A stretch of 64,000 nucleotides of DNA from Sedimenticola sp. Lineage in GTDB: Bacteria > Pseudomonadota > Gammaproteobacteria > Chromatiales > Chromatiaceae. The DNA lies in NCBI GenBank assembly GCA_026985055.1, contig JALSQZ010000132.1:62001-126000 (forward strand), read 5' to 3'. The notes below the pieces were generated by a model. That model ran no database searches, had not been told where the DNA came from, and saw nothing but the letters and a program-made list of their open reading frames with translations. Numbering within the stretch: the first letter of the stretch is position 1; each line of letters begins with the position of its first letter. The position numbers were made by a program, and so were the translations under genes. Positions 18,795 through 28,352 of this stretch are shown here, in pieces.

Positions 18795-19892
18795 TCAGGT
18801 CTTGATCAGGGCGAACAGACCACCGGGTTCGGATGATACGCGACCTTCCATTTCCAGCAATAGTAACATGGAGGAGACCGCTTCGGGGGCAAAGCCGGTT
18901 CTTTCCACCAGGGTATCCGTGGAAACCGGATCATGACCCATGGCCTGGATCAGTGCATGATACTGATCGTCGCTGTCTGCTGCAGGGTCGTGATCTTCTG
19001 CATCGTTTTCGGCGGCGGGATCGAACAGATACTGACGCAGATCCGGCGCCAGTTCCTCCAGTACGTCCGCCGCGGTTTCCACCAGTTTGGCGCCTTCGCG
19101 GATCAGGCGGTGGCAGCCCCGCGCCAGGGGGTTGTGAATGGAGCCAGGTATGGCGAATACCTCCCGGTTTTGTTCTCCCGCAAGCCGGGCAGTGATCAGG
19201 GAGCCGCTTTTGAGAGCGGCTTCCACCACCAGAACGCCCAGGGAGAGACCGCTGATGATTCGGTTGCGGCGGGGGAAATGTCCCCGTTTGGGGCTGGTGC
19301 CTGGAGGAAACTCGGAAACCAGCGCGCCCTTGTTGGCGATTTCATGCGCCAGATCGCGGTTGCTGGCCGGATAAACCCGGTCCAGCCCGGTCGCCATTAC
19401 CGCGATGGTGGGGCCGCCACCGGCGAGGGCGCCCTGGTGACTGGCGGTGTCTATGCCCATGGCCAGTCCGGAGGTGACCGCCAGTCCGCTACGGGCGAAA
19501 TGGCGGGCAAAATCCGTGGCCGTCAGTATGCCGCCCTGGCTGGGGTTGCGGCTGCCCACCATGGCGATTTGTGGAGAGTTCAGGATATCCGGCTGGCCAT
19601 GTACGAACAGGCCGGTTGGCGCATCTTTCAGGGCCGACAGCCGGGACGGGTAGAGAGGGGAGGAAAGCGGCAGAAAATGATGATGCTCCTGTTCCAGCCA
19701 GCGCAGATCCTTTTGTGCCTGCTCCCAGTCGGCGGCGAGCAGGGTGTTGCGGATTTTTTCGCTCAGTTGCGAAGGCGGATCCCGCAGCAGGGTCTCAACA
19801 GAAAACCCCTTGCGTAGCAAGGGGTTCACAGTGGCGGGGCCAATGCCAGGCAGGCGTACCAGCGCCAGCCAGGCGAGCAGCTCTTCCTGCAT
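18795..19892 (-). CDS. dprA: DNA-processing protein DprA/Smf
   Basis: 365 aa from ATG 19892. It loads RecA on incoming single-stranded DNA in natural transformation. The N-terminal helix-hairpin-helix (LVRLPGIGPATVNPLL) is followed by the Rossmann-fold DprA domain (MVGSRNPSQGG, TSGLAMGIDTASHQGAL, SEFPPGTSPKRGHFPRRNRI, ARLAGEQNREVFAIPGS). The last ~60 residues are a winged-helix-like DprA-C domain (GHDPVSTDTLVERTG). A longer in-frame start within the upstream gene is rejected. It starts one base after the LysM gene stop. Confidence 0.96.
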   Translation of the reverse strand: MQEELLAWLALVRLPGIGPATVNPLLRKGFSVETLLRDPPSQLSEKIRNTLLAADWEQAQKDLRWLEQEHHHFLPLSSPLYPSRLSALKDAPTGLFVHGQPDILNSPQIAMVGSRNPSQGGILTATDFARHFARSGLAVTSGLAMGIDTASHQGALAGGGPTIAVMATGLDRVYPASNRDLAHEIANKGALVSEFPPGTSPKRGHFPRRNRIISGLSLGVLVVEAALKSGSLITARLAGEQNREVFAIPGSIHNPLARGCHRLIREGAKLVETAADVLEELAPDLRQYLFDPAAENDAEDHDPAADSDDQYHALIQAMGHDPVSTDTLVERTGFAPEAVSSMLLLLEMEGRVSSEPGGLFALIKT

Positions 19893-19893
19893 C

Positions 19894-21018
19894 TCAGGGA
19901 TTGACGACCCGGTCTCTGACGTGCATGGCGCGTTTGGCATGCAGTACCACGCCATAGCTGACGCGATCGAAGCTGCGGAATACCATGAGCAGACCCGCGG
20001 CTTCATCCGGGAGAGTAACTGTCTCCCAACGGGATTTCTTCTCCCAGCCGTCGCCTTCCACGGTATGCGTAAGAAGATGATCGTCGATGTATTCCGCGAC
20101 ATCCGGGATCAGATTCCTTGCGTTCCGGGCGATATTGTCAGGGACGGTTTCCCCGCGGTTGTTTACCTGCAACACGGTGCCGGGATCCAGTCCGTCACGC
20201 AGGCCCCGGTCCAGAACCACGATGCTGTACTGGCCAATCTGGTTTACCCCATCGATCATGGAGATGATATTGCCGTTGATCTCCCGGGCGGGGGGATGCG
20301 GCTGGAAGTCGGTGGCCATCACCCCTTTTTCCGCGGGAATCAGGCGGTCGCCAACCAGAACCTCTTTTGTCGTCGCGTCCAGATACACGGTGGCGGGGTC
20401 GCCGGTGCGCTTGAGGGTGCCGATGCCGGTAAGCAGTGCTTCGTAACCGAGAATTTCTCCCGTGTCTCCGTCCTTGTAGGCCGGGCCGGCGCGCAGAACA
20501 TCGAATTTCTTGTGTTCCCAGGTGGGAATGTCACGCACATAGATTCTCTGTCCGGCGCCGGCGGCGATATGTTCGTCGGCAAAGGCGACCAGATAGGGTT
20601 TGTGCTCCAGCTCATCCTTGTCAACCACCAGGGGGCGGGTCAGAAACGGCGCGATGGCGTCGATGGGGATGGCAGGGATGGCCGCGGCCAGCTTGTTGCG
20701 CCGGATCCCGGGTGAAAGTTTGACCGGCCCGCGATTGGCCACCCGGAGCTGTGGCTTGCCATCGATATAGACCAGCTCCAGTTCGTCACCAGGATAGATC
20801 AGATGAGGATTTTTGATTTGCGGATTGACATGCCAGATTTCCGGCCACAACCAGGGCTTGTGCAGAAACATGCCCGCAATGTCCCACAGGGTATCGCCCT
20901 TTTTCACCACATATCGCTGTGGATGCTCGGACTTTAGCAGATCGTCTGCTGCCAGACTGATGCCCCAGATTCCTGAAATCAATATGGCGGCAAGAAAAAA
21001 ACGGCTCATTCTTTTCAT
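19894..21018 (-). CDS. Secreted LysM-domain protein
   Basis: 374 aa from ATG 21018, with AGGGAAG upstream. The signal peptide is MKRMSRFFLAAILISGIWGI followed by SLAA. One LysM repeat is at about 36-85 (YVVKKGDTLWDIAGMFL, WPEIWHVNPQIKNPHLIYPG), binding peptidoglycan. The remaining ~280 residues are beta-rich with no catalytic motif I recognise. This LysM-dprA-smg-topA order is common in gammaproteobacteria. It is divergent from def, separated by a 336-bp gap. Confidence 0.92.
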   Translation of the reverse strand: MKRMSRFFLAAILISGIWGISLAADDLLKSEHPQRYVVKKGDTLWDIAGMFLHKPWLWPEIWHVNPQIKNPHLIYPGDELELVYIDGKPQLRVANRGPVKLSPGIRRNKLAAAIPAIPIDAIAPFLTRPLVVDKDELEHKPYLVAFADEHIAAGAGQRIYVRDIPTWEHKKFDVLRAGPAYKDGDTGEILGYEALLTGIGTLKRTGDPATVYLDATTKEVLVGDRLIPAEKGVMATDFQPHPPAREINGNIISMIDGVNQIGQYSIVVLDRGLRDGLDPGTVLQVNNRGETVPDNIARNARNLIPDVAEYIDDHLLTHTVEGDGWEKKSRWETVTLPDEAAGLLMVFRSFDRVSYGVVLHAKRAMHVRDRVVNP

Positions 21019-21354
21019 TCGGGCTTCCCTTGTTGATGTGCGTATTGCTTTTCGTTTCAGGCATTCTTTCCGAAAAACGCTGCCACGGTCAAATACCTGA
21101 TCCATCTTTATGCCATAATATTCGGAGACGGTGAGCAATGGAATCTCTGGTCGAGTCATGGACTCACGATCAGATCTTCCCGGACACCCCGAACAGCTCA
21201 GGATTGCAGTCGCCGGATGTTCTCCGGATTGGCGCATTACCGGACTGCTGTCCTGAATGTTCCGACCCCCTCGGATGGACAGCACAACGACTTCGCGGTT
21301 GCTGCCGTCCATATACAGACAGATTCCTTACTACTATAGAACTTATTTGTAATC
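21019..21354. other. Divergent intergenic region between the LysM gene and def
   Basis: 336 bp containing the promoters for both directions. On the plus side TACTATAGAACT at about 21331-21342 includes a plausible -10 for def. No additional gene is supported; a minus-strand frame reading here is an extension of the LysM gene. Confidence 0.35.
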
Positions 21355-21891
21355 ATGGCGATACTGGATATTCTTAAATTTCCTGACCCGCGTCTCAGAA
21401 ATCGCGCAAAACCGGTCCAAGAAGTGGATGAAAGCGTCCGCAAGCTGGCCGATGACATGCTGGAAACCATGTATGACGCACCGGGTATCGGTCTGGCGGC
21501 AACCCAGGTGGGCGTGGCCCGTCAGGTGATCGTCATCGACATATCCGAGGAGCGCGATGATCCTTTGGTGCTGATCAATCCGCAAATCCTCCAGTCCGAG
21601 GGTGAAGAGGAGATGGAAGAAGGTTGTCTGTCGGTGCCGGGTTTCTATGATACGATCAAGCGCGCGGAAAAAGTCAGGCTCAAGGCGCTGGATCGGGAAG
21701 GCAATGAGCTGGTCCGTGATCTGGATGGTCTGCTGGCGGTTTGCGTGCAACATGAAATCGATCATCTTCACGGCAAGCTGTTCGTGGATTACCTTTCCCG
21801 CCTCAAACGTGAGCGCATCCGCAAGAAGCTGGAGAAGGAAGCCCGCAGCCGCGCCAGCGCGGAAAAGAAACAGGCCAGAAAAGCCATCTGA
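21355..21891 (+). CDS. def: Peptide deformylase
   Basis: 178 aa. It removes the formyl group from nascent N-termini. All three active-site motifs are present: GIGLAATQ (about 44-51), EGCLSVPG with metal ligand Cys91, and QHEIDH with metal ligands His133 and His137 and catalytic Glu134. The C-terminus is Lys/Ala/Arg-rich. The stop overlaps the start of fmt (TGATG), the classic def-fmt pair. Confidence 0.98.
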   Translation: MAILDILKFPDPRLRNRAKPVQEVDESVRKLADDMLETMYDAPGIGLAATQVGVARQVIVIDISEERDDPLVLINPQILQSEGEEEMEEGCLSVPGFYDTIKRAEKVRLKALDREGNELVRDLDGLLAVCVQHEIDHLHGKLFVDYLSRLKRERIRKKLEKEARSRASAEKKQARKAI

Positions 21892-22826
21892 TGTCTCAGC
21901 CGTTGCGTATCGTTTTTGCGGGTACACCGGACTTTTCCGTACCGCCCTTGCTTTCCCTGCTGGAATCCCCTCATGAGCTGGTTGCAGTCTATACCCAGCC
22001 GGACCGTCCTGCCGGCAGAGGCCGCAAGTTGGTGGCCAGTCCGGTGAAAAGTGCCGCTCAGGACAAAGGTATTCCCGTGCATCAACCCGCCACCCTGCGC
22101 GATCCGGACGCCGTGGCGCAGTTGCGCGCCCTGCGGCCGGATCTGATGGTGGTCGTCGCCTATGGCCTGATTCTGCCCGAAGAAGTGCTGGCGATTCCGC
22201 GCCTGGGATGCGTGAATATCCATGCTTCCATCCTGCCGCGCTGGCGTGGTGCGGCGCCGATTCAACGAGCGATTCAGGCAGGAGATGCCAAGAGCGGGGT
22301 CAGCATCATGCGCATGGACAAGGGGCTGGATACAGGGCCGGTGTATCTGATCCGGTCGCTTGAACTGGCCGCCGACGAAACCGGCGGAAGCCTGCATGAC
22401 AAGCTTTCCGTGCTGGGCGCGGAGGCGCTCATGGAAGCCTTGCCTGGAATAGCGGACGGCAGCCTGCGGCCACAGCCCCAGGATCACAGCAAGGCCACAT
22501 ATGCGGCAAAACTGGACAAGAAAGAAGCGCGCATCGACTGGCGCCAGCCGGCACAGCAGATCGAGCGACAGGTGCGCGCCTTCAATCCCTGGCCGGTTGC
22601 CTTCAGCCGATACGAGAATGCCAATCTGCGCATCTGGGAAGCGCATGCCATCGATGGGGTCACGGCCGAACCGGGCACGGTCATGTCCGCCACCCGCGAT
22701 GGAATCGATGTTTCCACGGGAGACGCCCTGTTGCGCGTAACGCGCTTGCAAATGCCGGGAAAACGGACCATGGATGCCCGGGATTTCATCAATTCCCAAT
22801 CCATTCAGGGGATCGTGCTTGGCTGA
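21891..22826 (+). CDS. fmt: Methionyl-tRNA formyltransferase
   Basis: 311 aa. It formylates initiator Met-tRNA using 10-formyl-THF. Seen: IVFAGTPDFSVPPL, the folate-site sequence HASILPRWRGAAPIQRAI containing the catalytic region, and DTGPVYLI. A C-terminal OB-fold domain follows (KEARIDWRQPAQQIERQVRA). It overlaps def upstream and rsmB downstream. Confidence 0.98.
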   Translation: MSQPLRIVFAGTPDFSVPPLLSLLESPHELVAVYTQPDRPAGRGRKLVASPVKSAAQDKGIPVHQPATLRDPDAVAQLRALRPDLMVVVAYGLILPEEVLAIPRLGCVNIHASILPRWRGAAPIQRAIQAGDAKSGVSIMRMDKGLDTGPVYLIRSLELAADETGGSLHDKLSVLGAEALMEALPGIADGSLRPQPQDHSKATYAAKLDKKEARIDWRQPAQQIERQVRAFNPWPVAFSRYENANLRIWEAHAIDGVTAEPGTVMSATRDGIDVSTGDALLRVTRLQMPGKRTMDARDFINSQSIQGIVLG

Positions 22827-24180
22827 ATCGCATCAGCCCGGACGCCAGCCAAAAGGGCGCGGCAAGGGAGACAGTGGTGCGCTGTTGCGCGCCCAGCTGG
22901 CGCTGGTGATTCGCTCTGTACTGCAAGGACATTCGCTTACCGAGGCACTGCAACAGGGCAGGGAAAAGGTGGCGCAACGCGACCAGGCGCTGCTGGCGGA
23001 ACTGGCCTATGGGGTCTGTCGTGAATACTATCGTCTGGATGCCCTGTCCGCCATGCTCTTGCGCCAGCCCCTCAGGGAAAAGGATCTGGACATTCAGGCG
23101 CTGTTGCTTGGTGGTTTCTATCAATTGCTGCACACTCGGGTTCCGGCGCATGCGGCCATTGGAGCCAGCGCGGGAGCGGCGCGCCTGTTGCGCAAAAAAT
23201 GGGCGGTGGCTTTGGTGAATGGTGTGCTGCGGCGTTTTCAGCGGGAACAGCAGACCTTGTTGTCCCGGCTCCGGCAGAGTGAGTCACCGCAGCTGCGTTA
23301 TCAGCTTCCGCAATGGCTTGTGGATGCGCTGCAACAAGCCTGGCCCGAACAGGCCGAAGCCTTGTTCCGGGGACTGTCCCTGCGGCCGCCTTTTACTCTG
23401 CGGGTGAACCTGCGGCGTAACAGCCTGTCAGATTATGCATGCCTGCTGAAACAGGCGGGTTTGACTGCGCGGCCGGTAAAGGCCGTGCCTACCGCGCTGA
23501 TGCTTGATGAAGCGGTGTCGGTGGATCGCTTGCCGGGCTTTTTTCAGGGCGCGGTTTCGGTGCAGGATGCGGGTGCTCAGCTGGCGGCCTCGTTGCTGGA
23601 TGCGCAGCCCGGCATGGAGGTGCTGGATGCCTGCGCGGCGCCAGGAGGCAAGACCGGACACCTGCTGGAGCATACAGCGGGATTGCGTTTGACCGCGGTG
23701 GACGTGGATGAGAAACGCCTGCGGCGGGTGGAGGAGAACATGCAGCGTCTGGGTTTCAGCCCGAATCTGGTGCCAGGGGATGCCTCCAGACCCGAGGGCG
23801 AATGGGCAGCACGGCACTATGATCGTATTCTTGCGGATGTGCCCTGCACCGCAACCGGGGTGATTCGCCGCCATCCGGATATTCGTCTGTTGCGCAGGCC
23901 GGCGGATGTTTTCGAGTTGCAGCAGCGCCAGCAGCGCATCATGGACGCCTTGTGGCCATTGTTGCGCCCAGGTGGCAAAATGCTCTACGCAACCTGTTCC
24001 CTGCTGGCAGAAGAGAATGACGCACAAGTGGCGCGCTTTTTACGCAAACAACCGGACGCGAGTGCTGTTATGCTTCAGCCAGGCCGGGGCATAAACAGGC
24101 GCCATGGCTTGCAGTTGTTGCCGGATACCCTGGAGACAGATGGATTTTATTACGCATTGCTGGAAAAGCAGACGGGCTGA
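22819..24180 (+). CDS. rsmB: 16S rRNA (cytosine-967-C5)-methyltransferase
   Basis: 453 aa from TTG 22819, which overlaps the fmt stop. ATG 22774 is an alternative deep inside fmt. The N-terminal NusB-like RNA-binding domain (LLRAQLALVIRSVLQG through about residue 140) is followed by a SAM-dependent RNA m5C methyltransferase domain: DACAAPGGKTGHLLE, the ADVPCTATGVIRRHPD motif with a catalytic Cys, and YATCSLLAEENDAQ. Fits the usual def-fmt-rsmB order. Confidence 0.95.
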   Translation: MAESHQPGRQPKGRGKGDSGALLRAQLALVIRSVLQGHSLTEALQQGREKVAQRDQALLAELAYGVCREYYRLDALSAMLLRQPLREKDLDIQALLLGGFYQLLHTRVPAHAAIGASAGAARLLRKKWAVALVNGVLRRFQREQQTLLSRLRQSESPQLRYQLPQWLVDALQQAWPEQAEALFRGLSLRPPFTLRVNLRRNSLSDYACLLKQAGLTARPVKAVPTALMLDEAVSVDRLPGFFQGAVSVQDAGAQLAASLLDAQPGMEVLDACAAPGGKTGHLLEHTAGLRLTAVDVDEKRLRRVEENMQRLGFSPNLVPGDASRPEGEWAARHYDRILADVPCTATGVIRRHPDIRLLRRPADVFELQQRQQRIMDALWPLLRPGGKMLYATCSLLAEENDAQVARFLRKQPDASAVMLQPGRGINRRHGLQLLPDTLETDGFYYALLEKQTG

Positions 24181-24181
24181 A

Positions 24182-24739
24182 ATGAGCAGAATCCGTACAC
24201 GCATGCTGTTGTTGCTGTTTTGCGGGTTCTTCAGTCTTTCCGCCCAGGGCGCGGGCATCTCCTACAAGGCGGTTGCCATTGGTGAGCAGGATGGCTGGAT
24301 CGTTCTCGACCTGCTGCAGCACTATGTTCTGGGGGATACCATGCTCGAAGCGCTGGAAAACGGCGTACCCCTGACTTTTGCCACGGAAATCGTTATCGAT
24401 CCGGAAGACGCATCCTTCTGGCGCAGCGCCCTTGGACGCAAGATCGTGCGTCGCAAGTTGAGTTATCACCCCTTGGCCGGTGAATACGAAGTGCTGGATC
24501 CGGATGCCGGCACCCGGCGGCGCTTTGCCACCCGGGACGCTGCCCTGGTGGCCCTTGGCGACCTCAAGGGCAAGCGGATTATCCGCGCATCCACGCTGGA
24601 CAAGGGCCGTTTCTATCGGATCACCATACAGACCGCCTTCGATATCGGTGAACTGCCCCTGCCTCTTCGGCCAAAGGCCTATTTGTCTCCCGGTTGGCAT
24701 TTGAGCAGCAAGGTGTATGAATGGCGGTTGCAGCCCTGA
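24182..24739 (+). CDS. DUF4390 secreted protein
   Basis: 185 aa from ATG 24182, one base after the rsmB stop. The signal peptide is MSRIRTRMLLLLFCGFFSLS ending in AQGA. The mature part has a pattern characteristic of DUF4390 proteins, which typically sit between rsmB and ntrY: LDLLQHYVLGDTMLEALENG, PLTFATEIVI and FWRSALGRKIVRRKLSYHPL. The function is unknown; it is probably periplasmic. Confidence 0.85.
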   Translation: MSRIRTRMLLLLFCGFFSLSAQGAGISYKAVAIGEQDGWIVLDLLQHYVLGDTMLEALENGVPLTFATEIVIDPEDASFWRSALGRKIVRRKLSYHPLAGEYEVLDPDAGTRRRFATRDAALVALGDLKGKRIIRASTLDKGRFYRITIQTAFDIGELPLPLRPKAYLSPGWHLSSKVYEWRLQP

Positions 24740-24764
24740 TCCGGTGATTGCACAAGGGGGCGGC

Positions 24765-26978
24765 ATGAAACCGCAGTCAACATCACCCGCGGGTAGCAAA
24801 GGCCCGAAAAAAAGAGCCGGTGGTTCCTGGCGTTCCGGGGCCTGGGCGGTAGCCCTGTTGCTGTTGTTGCTTTTGTTCGCCCTGCATTTTCTCAGTGGCG
24901 CGGTACTCAAATCCGAAAGCCTCAGCCACTGGTTCATTCCGCTGCTGGTTTTCATCGTCATCGGCCTGGTGACCCTGTCCATCGTGGTGGCGGTGAACCT
25001 CGCTCGTTTGCTGCGGGACTATCGGCGCAATGCCGCCGGTGCGCGACTCATGGCGCGCATGGTGATCATGTTCGTGATGCTGGGCATGGCGCCCGTGGGC
25101 ATTGTCTATTATTACTCCCTGCAGTTTCTCATGCAGGGCATAGACAGCTGGTTCAACGTGCAGATCGACTCGGCCATGGCCGATGCCCTGGAACTCAACC
25201 GTGCTACCCTGAACATGAACAAGCGGGTGCTGCTGCGCCTTACGGAGCAGATGCTGGAGTCCATAGATGACAGCTCCCAGACCGCCCTGACCCTGGCCCT
25301 GAGTGATCTGCGCACCCGTTCCGGCGCCACCGAAGTGGCTCTGGCCACGCCTCAGGGAACGATTCTGGCTTCCAGCAATGTCAATCCCGACGTGCTGGTT
25401 CCCAATACGCCGGATCCATTGATTTTGCAACAGGTGGTAAGCGGCAAGAACTATGTACAGTTCATGCCTTATGGCGAGGCTAGTGAACTGCATATCCGGG
25501 TGCTGGTGGCGGACTTGTCCCGGGGACTGATCCTGCAAGCGATTTTTCCGACTTCGGAGCGCATTACCGAGTTGAGTGAAAATGTGCAGTCGGCTTATGC
25601 GGCCTACCGTCAGCGGGCCTATATGCGCGAATCCATCAAGTTCAGCTTCATTCTGGCCTTGTCTCTGGTGTTGCTGGTGAGCGTGTTTGCCGCCGTCTGG
25701 GCGGCTTTCAGTACATCCAGACGCATGGTGGCGCCCATACAGGCCATTGCCGAAGGCACCCGGGCCATTGCCGAGGGTGAATTGGACGGACAGATTCCCG
25801 TGCCCCGCTACCATGACGAGCTGGGCTTTCTGGTCGCTTCCTTCAATGCCATGACCCGGCGTCTGGCCCAGGCCAGGGACATGGCCGAGCAGAGCAAGCA
25901 GGAACTGGAATTTCAGCGCCAGTATCTGGAAGCCGTGCTGCATCATTTGTCCACCGGGGTCATGGCGGTGGACGTGGACGGTAATCTACGCACCGCCAAC
26001 CGCGCCGCCGAACAGATTCTGGGGGCGGATGTGGGACGCTTCATTGGTCATCCTTTGCGGTCCCTTGCCACGGCGTATCCGGAACTGGAGCCTTTCGTCG
26101 CCCTGCTCTCCTGTGGCATGGGGCCGGAGGGCCAGGACTGGCGCCAGGAACTGGTACTGCATCGTCATCAGGGGCGCCAGTTCCTGATTTGCGGCTGTAC
26201 CCGGCTCAAGGTGGTGGAAAGTACCGAGATCGGTTGCGTGGTGGTGTTCGATGATGTCACCACTCTGGTCAAGGCACAACGGGATGCGGCCTGGGGTGAA
26301 GTGGCACGGCGTCTGGCGCATGAGATCAAGAATCCCCTCACCCCCATACAATTGTCCGCGGAACGGCTGCGGCGGAAGTACCTCAACAAGTTGTCCGAGG
26401 AAGACAGCAGGGTGCTGGACAGCGCCACGCGAACCATAGTGAACCAGGTGGAGGCCATGAAGTCCATGGTTAACGCCTTTTCCGATTATGCCAAGCCATC
26501 GCGTCTGGAAGCGCAGCCTTTGCTGGCCGATGAATTTCTTGCGGATGTACTGGCGCTTTACGCCAATGAAGTGGTCTTTGAGCCGGGGGCGCCGGGCATA
26601 CAGATGGAAGCGGATCCGGTAAGATTCCGTCAGGTAGTGCATAATCTGGTGAAGAATGCCCAGGAAGCCATGCCGGAAGGAGAACCAGGTTCCGTGCATG
26701 TAAAGACATCGGCTTATTCCCCGCCGGATCAGGAAGCCTTGTTTCTGCAGATTCTGGTGGAGGATAATGGCAGTGGCTTCCAGGATCAGGATATCGAGCG
26801 CCTGTTCGAACCCTATGTGACGAGCAAGGCCAAGGGGACGGGACTGGGGCTGGCAATCGTGAAGAAAATCGTGGAAGAGCATGGTGGTCATATTCACGCG
26901 GAAAATCGTGAGGAAGGTGGCGCCCGCTTTATTCTGCGCATACCGGCAAGCCAGGCTGTGCTTGCCCAGCAGGAGTAG
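24765..26978 (+). CDS. ntrY: Membrane sensor histidine kinase, NtrY family
   Basis: 737 aa from ATG 24765 (AAGGGGGCGGC upstream). Membrane helices lie at about residues 28-48, 55-80 and 95-118, with another at about 290-315 after a ~170-residue periplasmic sensor region. HAMP, PAS (LEAVLHHLSTGVMAVDVDGN), HisKA (LAHEIKNPLTPIQLSAERL, phospho-His) and HATPase (NLVKNAQEAM, DNGSGF, TGLGLAIVKKI) follow. It is the sensor of the NtrYX pair, linked in other proteobacteria to nitrogen, redox and envelope responses. The partner gene starts 6 bp downstream. Confidence 0.93.
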   Translation: MKPQSTSPAGSKGPKKRAGGSWRSGAWAVALLLLLLLFALHFLSGAVLKSESLSHWFIPLLVFIVIGLVTLSIVVAVNLARLLRDYRRNAAGARLMARMVIMFVMLGMAPVGIVYYYSLQFLMQGIDSWFNVQIDSAMADALELNRATLNMNKRVLLRLTEQMLESIDDSSQTALTLALSDLRTRSGATEVALATPQGTILASSNVNPDVLVPNTPDPLILQQVVSGKNYVQFMPYGEASELHIRVLVADLSRGLILQAIFPTSERITELSENVQSAYAAYRQRAYMRESIKFSFILALSLVLLVSVFAAVWAAFSTSRRMVAPIQAIAEGTRAIAEGELDGQIPVPRYHDELGFLVASFNAMTRRLAQARDMAEQSKQELEFQRQYLEAVLHHLSTGVMAVDVDGNLRTANRAAEQILGADVGRFIGHPLRSLATAYPELEPFVALLSCGMGPEGQDWRQELVLHRHQGRQFLICGCTRLKVVESTEIGCVVVFDDVTTLVKAQRDAAWGEVARRLAHEIKNPLTPIQLSAERLRRKYLNKLSEEDSRVLDSATRTIVNQVEAMKSMVNAFSDYAKPSRLEAQPLLADEFLADVLALYANEVVFEPGAPGIQMEADPVRFRQVVHNLVKNAQEAMPEGEPGSVHVKTSAYSPPDQEALFLQILVEDNGSGFQDQDIERLFEPYVTSKAKGTGLGLAIVKKIVEEHGGHIHAENREEGGARFILRIPASQAVLAQQE

Positions 26979-26984
26979 ACGGCA

Positions 26985-28352
26985 ATGAGTTTACCTTTCA
27001 TCCTGGTTGTGGATGATGAGCCTGATATCAGGGATTCGGTAAAGGATATCCTTGAAGATGAAGGCTATGGCGTGGGGCTGGCGGAAAATGGCGAAGCGGC
27101 CCGGGCGGCGTTACGCGAACGTCGTCCCGATCTGATCCTGCTGGATATCTGGATGCCGGATATCGACGGAATCAGCCTGCTCAAGGAATGGTCCGAAGGG
27201 GACGGATTGCCCTGTCCGATAATCATCATGTCCGGTCATGGCACCGTAGAGACGGCAGTGGAGGCGACCCGCCTGGGAGCTTATGACTTTCTGGAAAAGC
27301 CCTTGTCCCTGGCCAAGCTGCTGCTCACTGTGGAGCGCGCCCTGGAGACCGAGCGGCTGGTCATGGAAAATGTTGGCCTGCGCCGTTCCTTCCGGCCCAT
27401 TATCGAGCCCGTGGGGCACAGCCAGGTCATGCAGCGCCTGCGCGAGCAGGTCAAGCGCATCGCCCAGCATGACACCTGGGTGCTGATTTCAGGTGAAGCG
27501 GGCAGTGGCCGGGAAACTTTCGCCCGTTATCTGCACGCCCAGAGCAGCCGCAAGGAAAGACCTTTCATCGATGTCAGTGTGGGCGCCACCGCCAAGGGCA
27601 ATTTCTCCCTGGAGTTCTTTGGCAGCGAGCAGAACGGCAAGATTCACTATGGCCGGCTGGAACAGGCGAACGGAGGCACTCTGTTTCTCGACGAAGTGGC
27701 GGACATGGATCTGGAAGCCCAGGCCCAGTTGGCCGGAGCCTTCGAGACCGGTGAGTTCTTGCGTGTTGGCGGCAGCGAGCCGGTGAAAGTGGACATTCGG
27801 GTGATTGCCGCCACGCAAAAGGATTTGCAGACCGAGGTCAGCGCGGGCAATTTCCGTGAAGACCTGTTCTATCATCTGAATGTCGTGCCCCTGGAAATTC
27901 CGCCCCTGCGGGAACACCGCGAAGATGTGCCGGAACTGCTCAGTTACTATGTGGATTACTTTGTTACCCACGAGAAACTGCCATACCGGCATTTCAGCGT
28001 CAGCGCCCAGAACATGCTGCGCAACTATGACTGGCACGGCAATATTCTGGAGCTGCGCAATCTGGTACAGCGGGTGCTGATTCTTGGCGCCGGCGATGAA
28101 ATCACCCTGGATGATGTGGAAGCGGCCATGGGCGGGCTGAAGAAGGAATCCGTGCAGACCAGCCTGCCTGGGATCTCCTTCGATCAACCTCTGCGCAAGG
28201 CGCGGGAAGATTTTGAACGTGTCTATCTGGAATACCAGCTGGACAAGCATGACGGCAACGTGAGCAAGATGGCGCAGGAAGTGGGCATGGAGCGCACCCA
28301 TCTGTATCGCAAGCTGCGTGGCGTGGGCATAGAAATCAAGGATCGCCGATGA
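26985..28352 (+). CDS. ntrX: NtrX-family response regulator with degenerate sigma-54 activator domain
   Basis: 455 aa. The receiver domain has phosphoacceptor Asp54 (ILLDIWMPD). The AAA+ module follows, but Walker A reads GEAGSGRE (Arg176 in place of the usual Lys), and the GAFTGA loop that contacts sigma-54 is missing: after FFG (211-213) comes SEQNGKIHYGRLEQANG. Walker B (GTLFLDEV) and the arginine-finger region (NFREDLFYHLNVVPLEIPPL) remain. The Fis-type DNA-binding helix is intact at the C-terminus (GNVSKMAQEVGMERTHLYRK). It probably binds DNA and regulates without activating sigma-54 promoters. The stop overlaps the trkA start. Confidence 0.93.
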   Translation: MSLPFILVVDDEPDIRDSVKDILEDEGYGVGLAENGEAARAALRERRPDLILLDIWMPDIDGISLLKEWSEGDGLPCPIIIMSGHGTVETAVEATRLGAYDFLEKPLSLAKLLLTVERALETERLVMENVGLRRSFRPIIEPVGHSQVMQRLREQVKRIAQHDTWVLISGEAGSGRETFARYLHAQSSRKERPFIDVSVGATAKGNFSLEFFGSEQNGKIHYGRLEQANGGTLFLDEVADMDLEAQAQLAGAFETGEFLRVGGSEPVKVDIRVIAATQKDLQTEVSAGNFREDLFYHLNVVPLEIPPLREHREDVPELLSYYVDYFVTHEKLPYRHFSVSAQNMLRNYDWHGNILELRNLVQRVLILGAGDEITLDDVEAAMGGLKKESVQTSLPGISFDQPLRKAREDFERVYLEYQLDKHDGNVSKMAQEVGMERTHLYRKLRGVGIEIKDRR

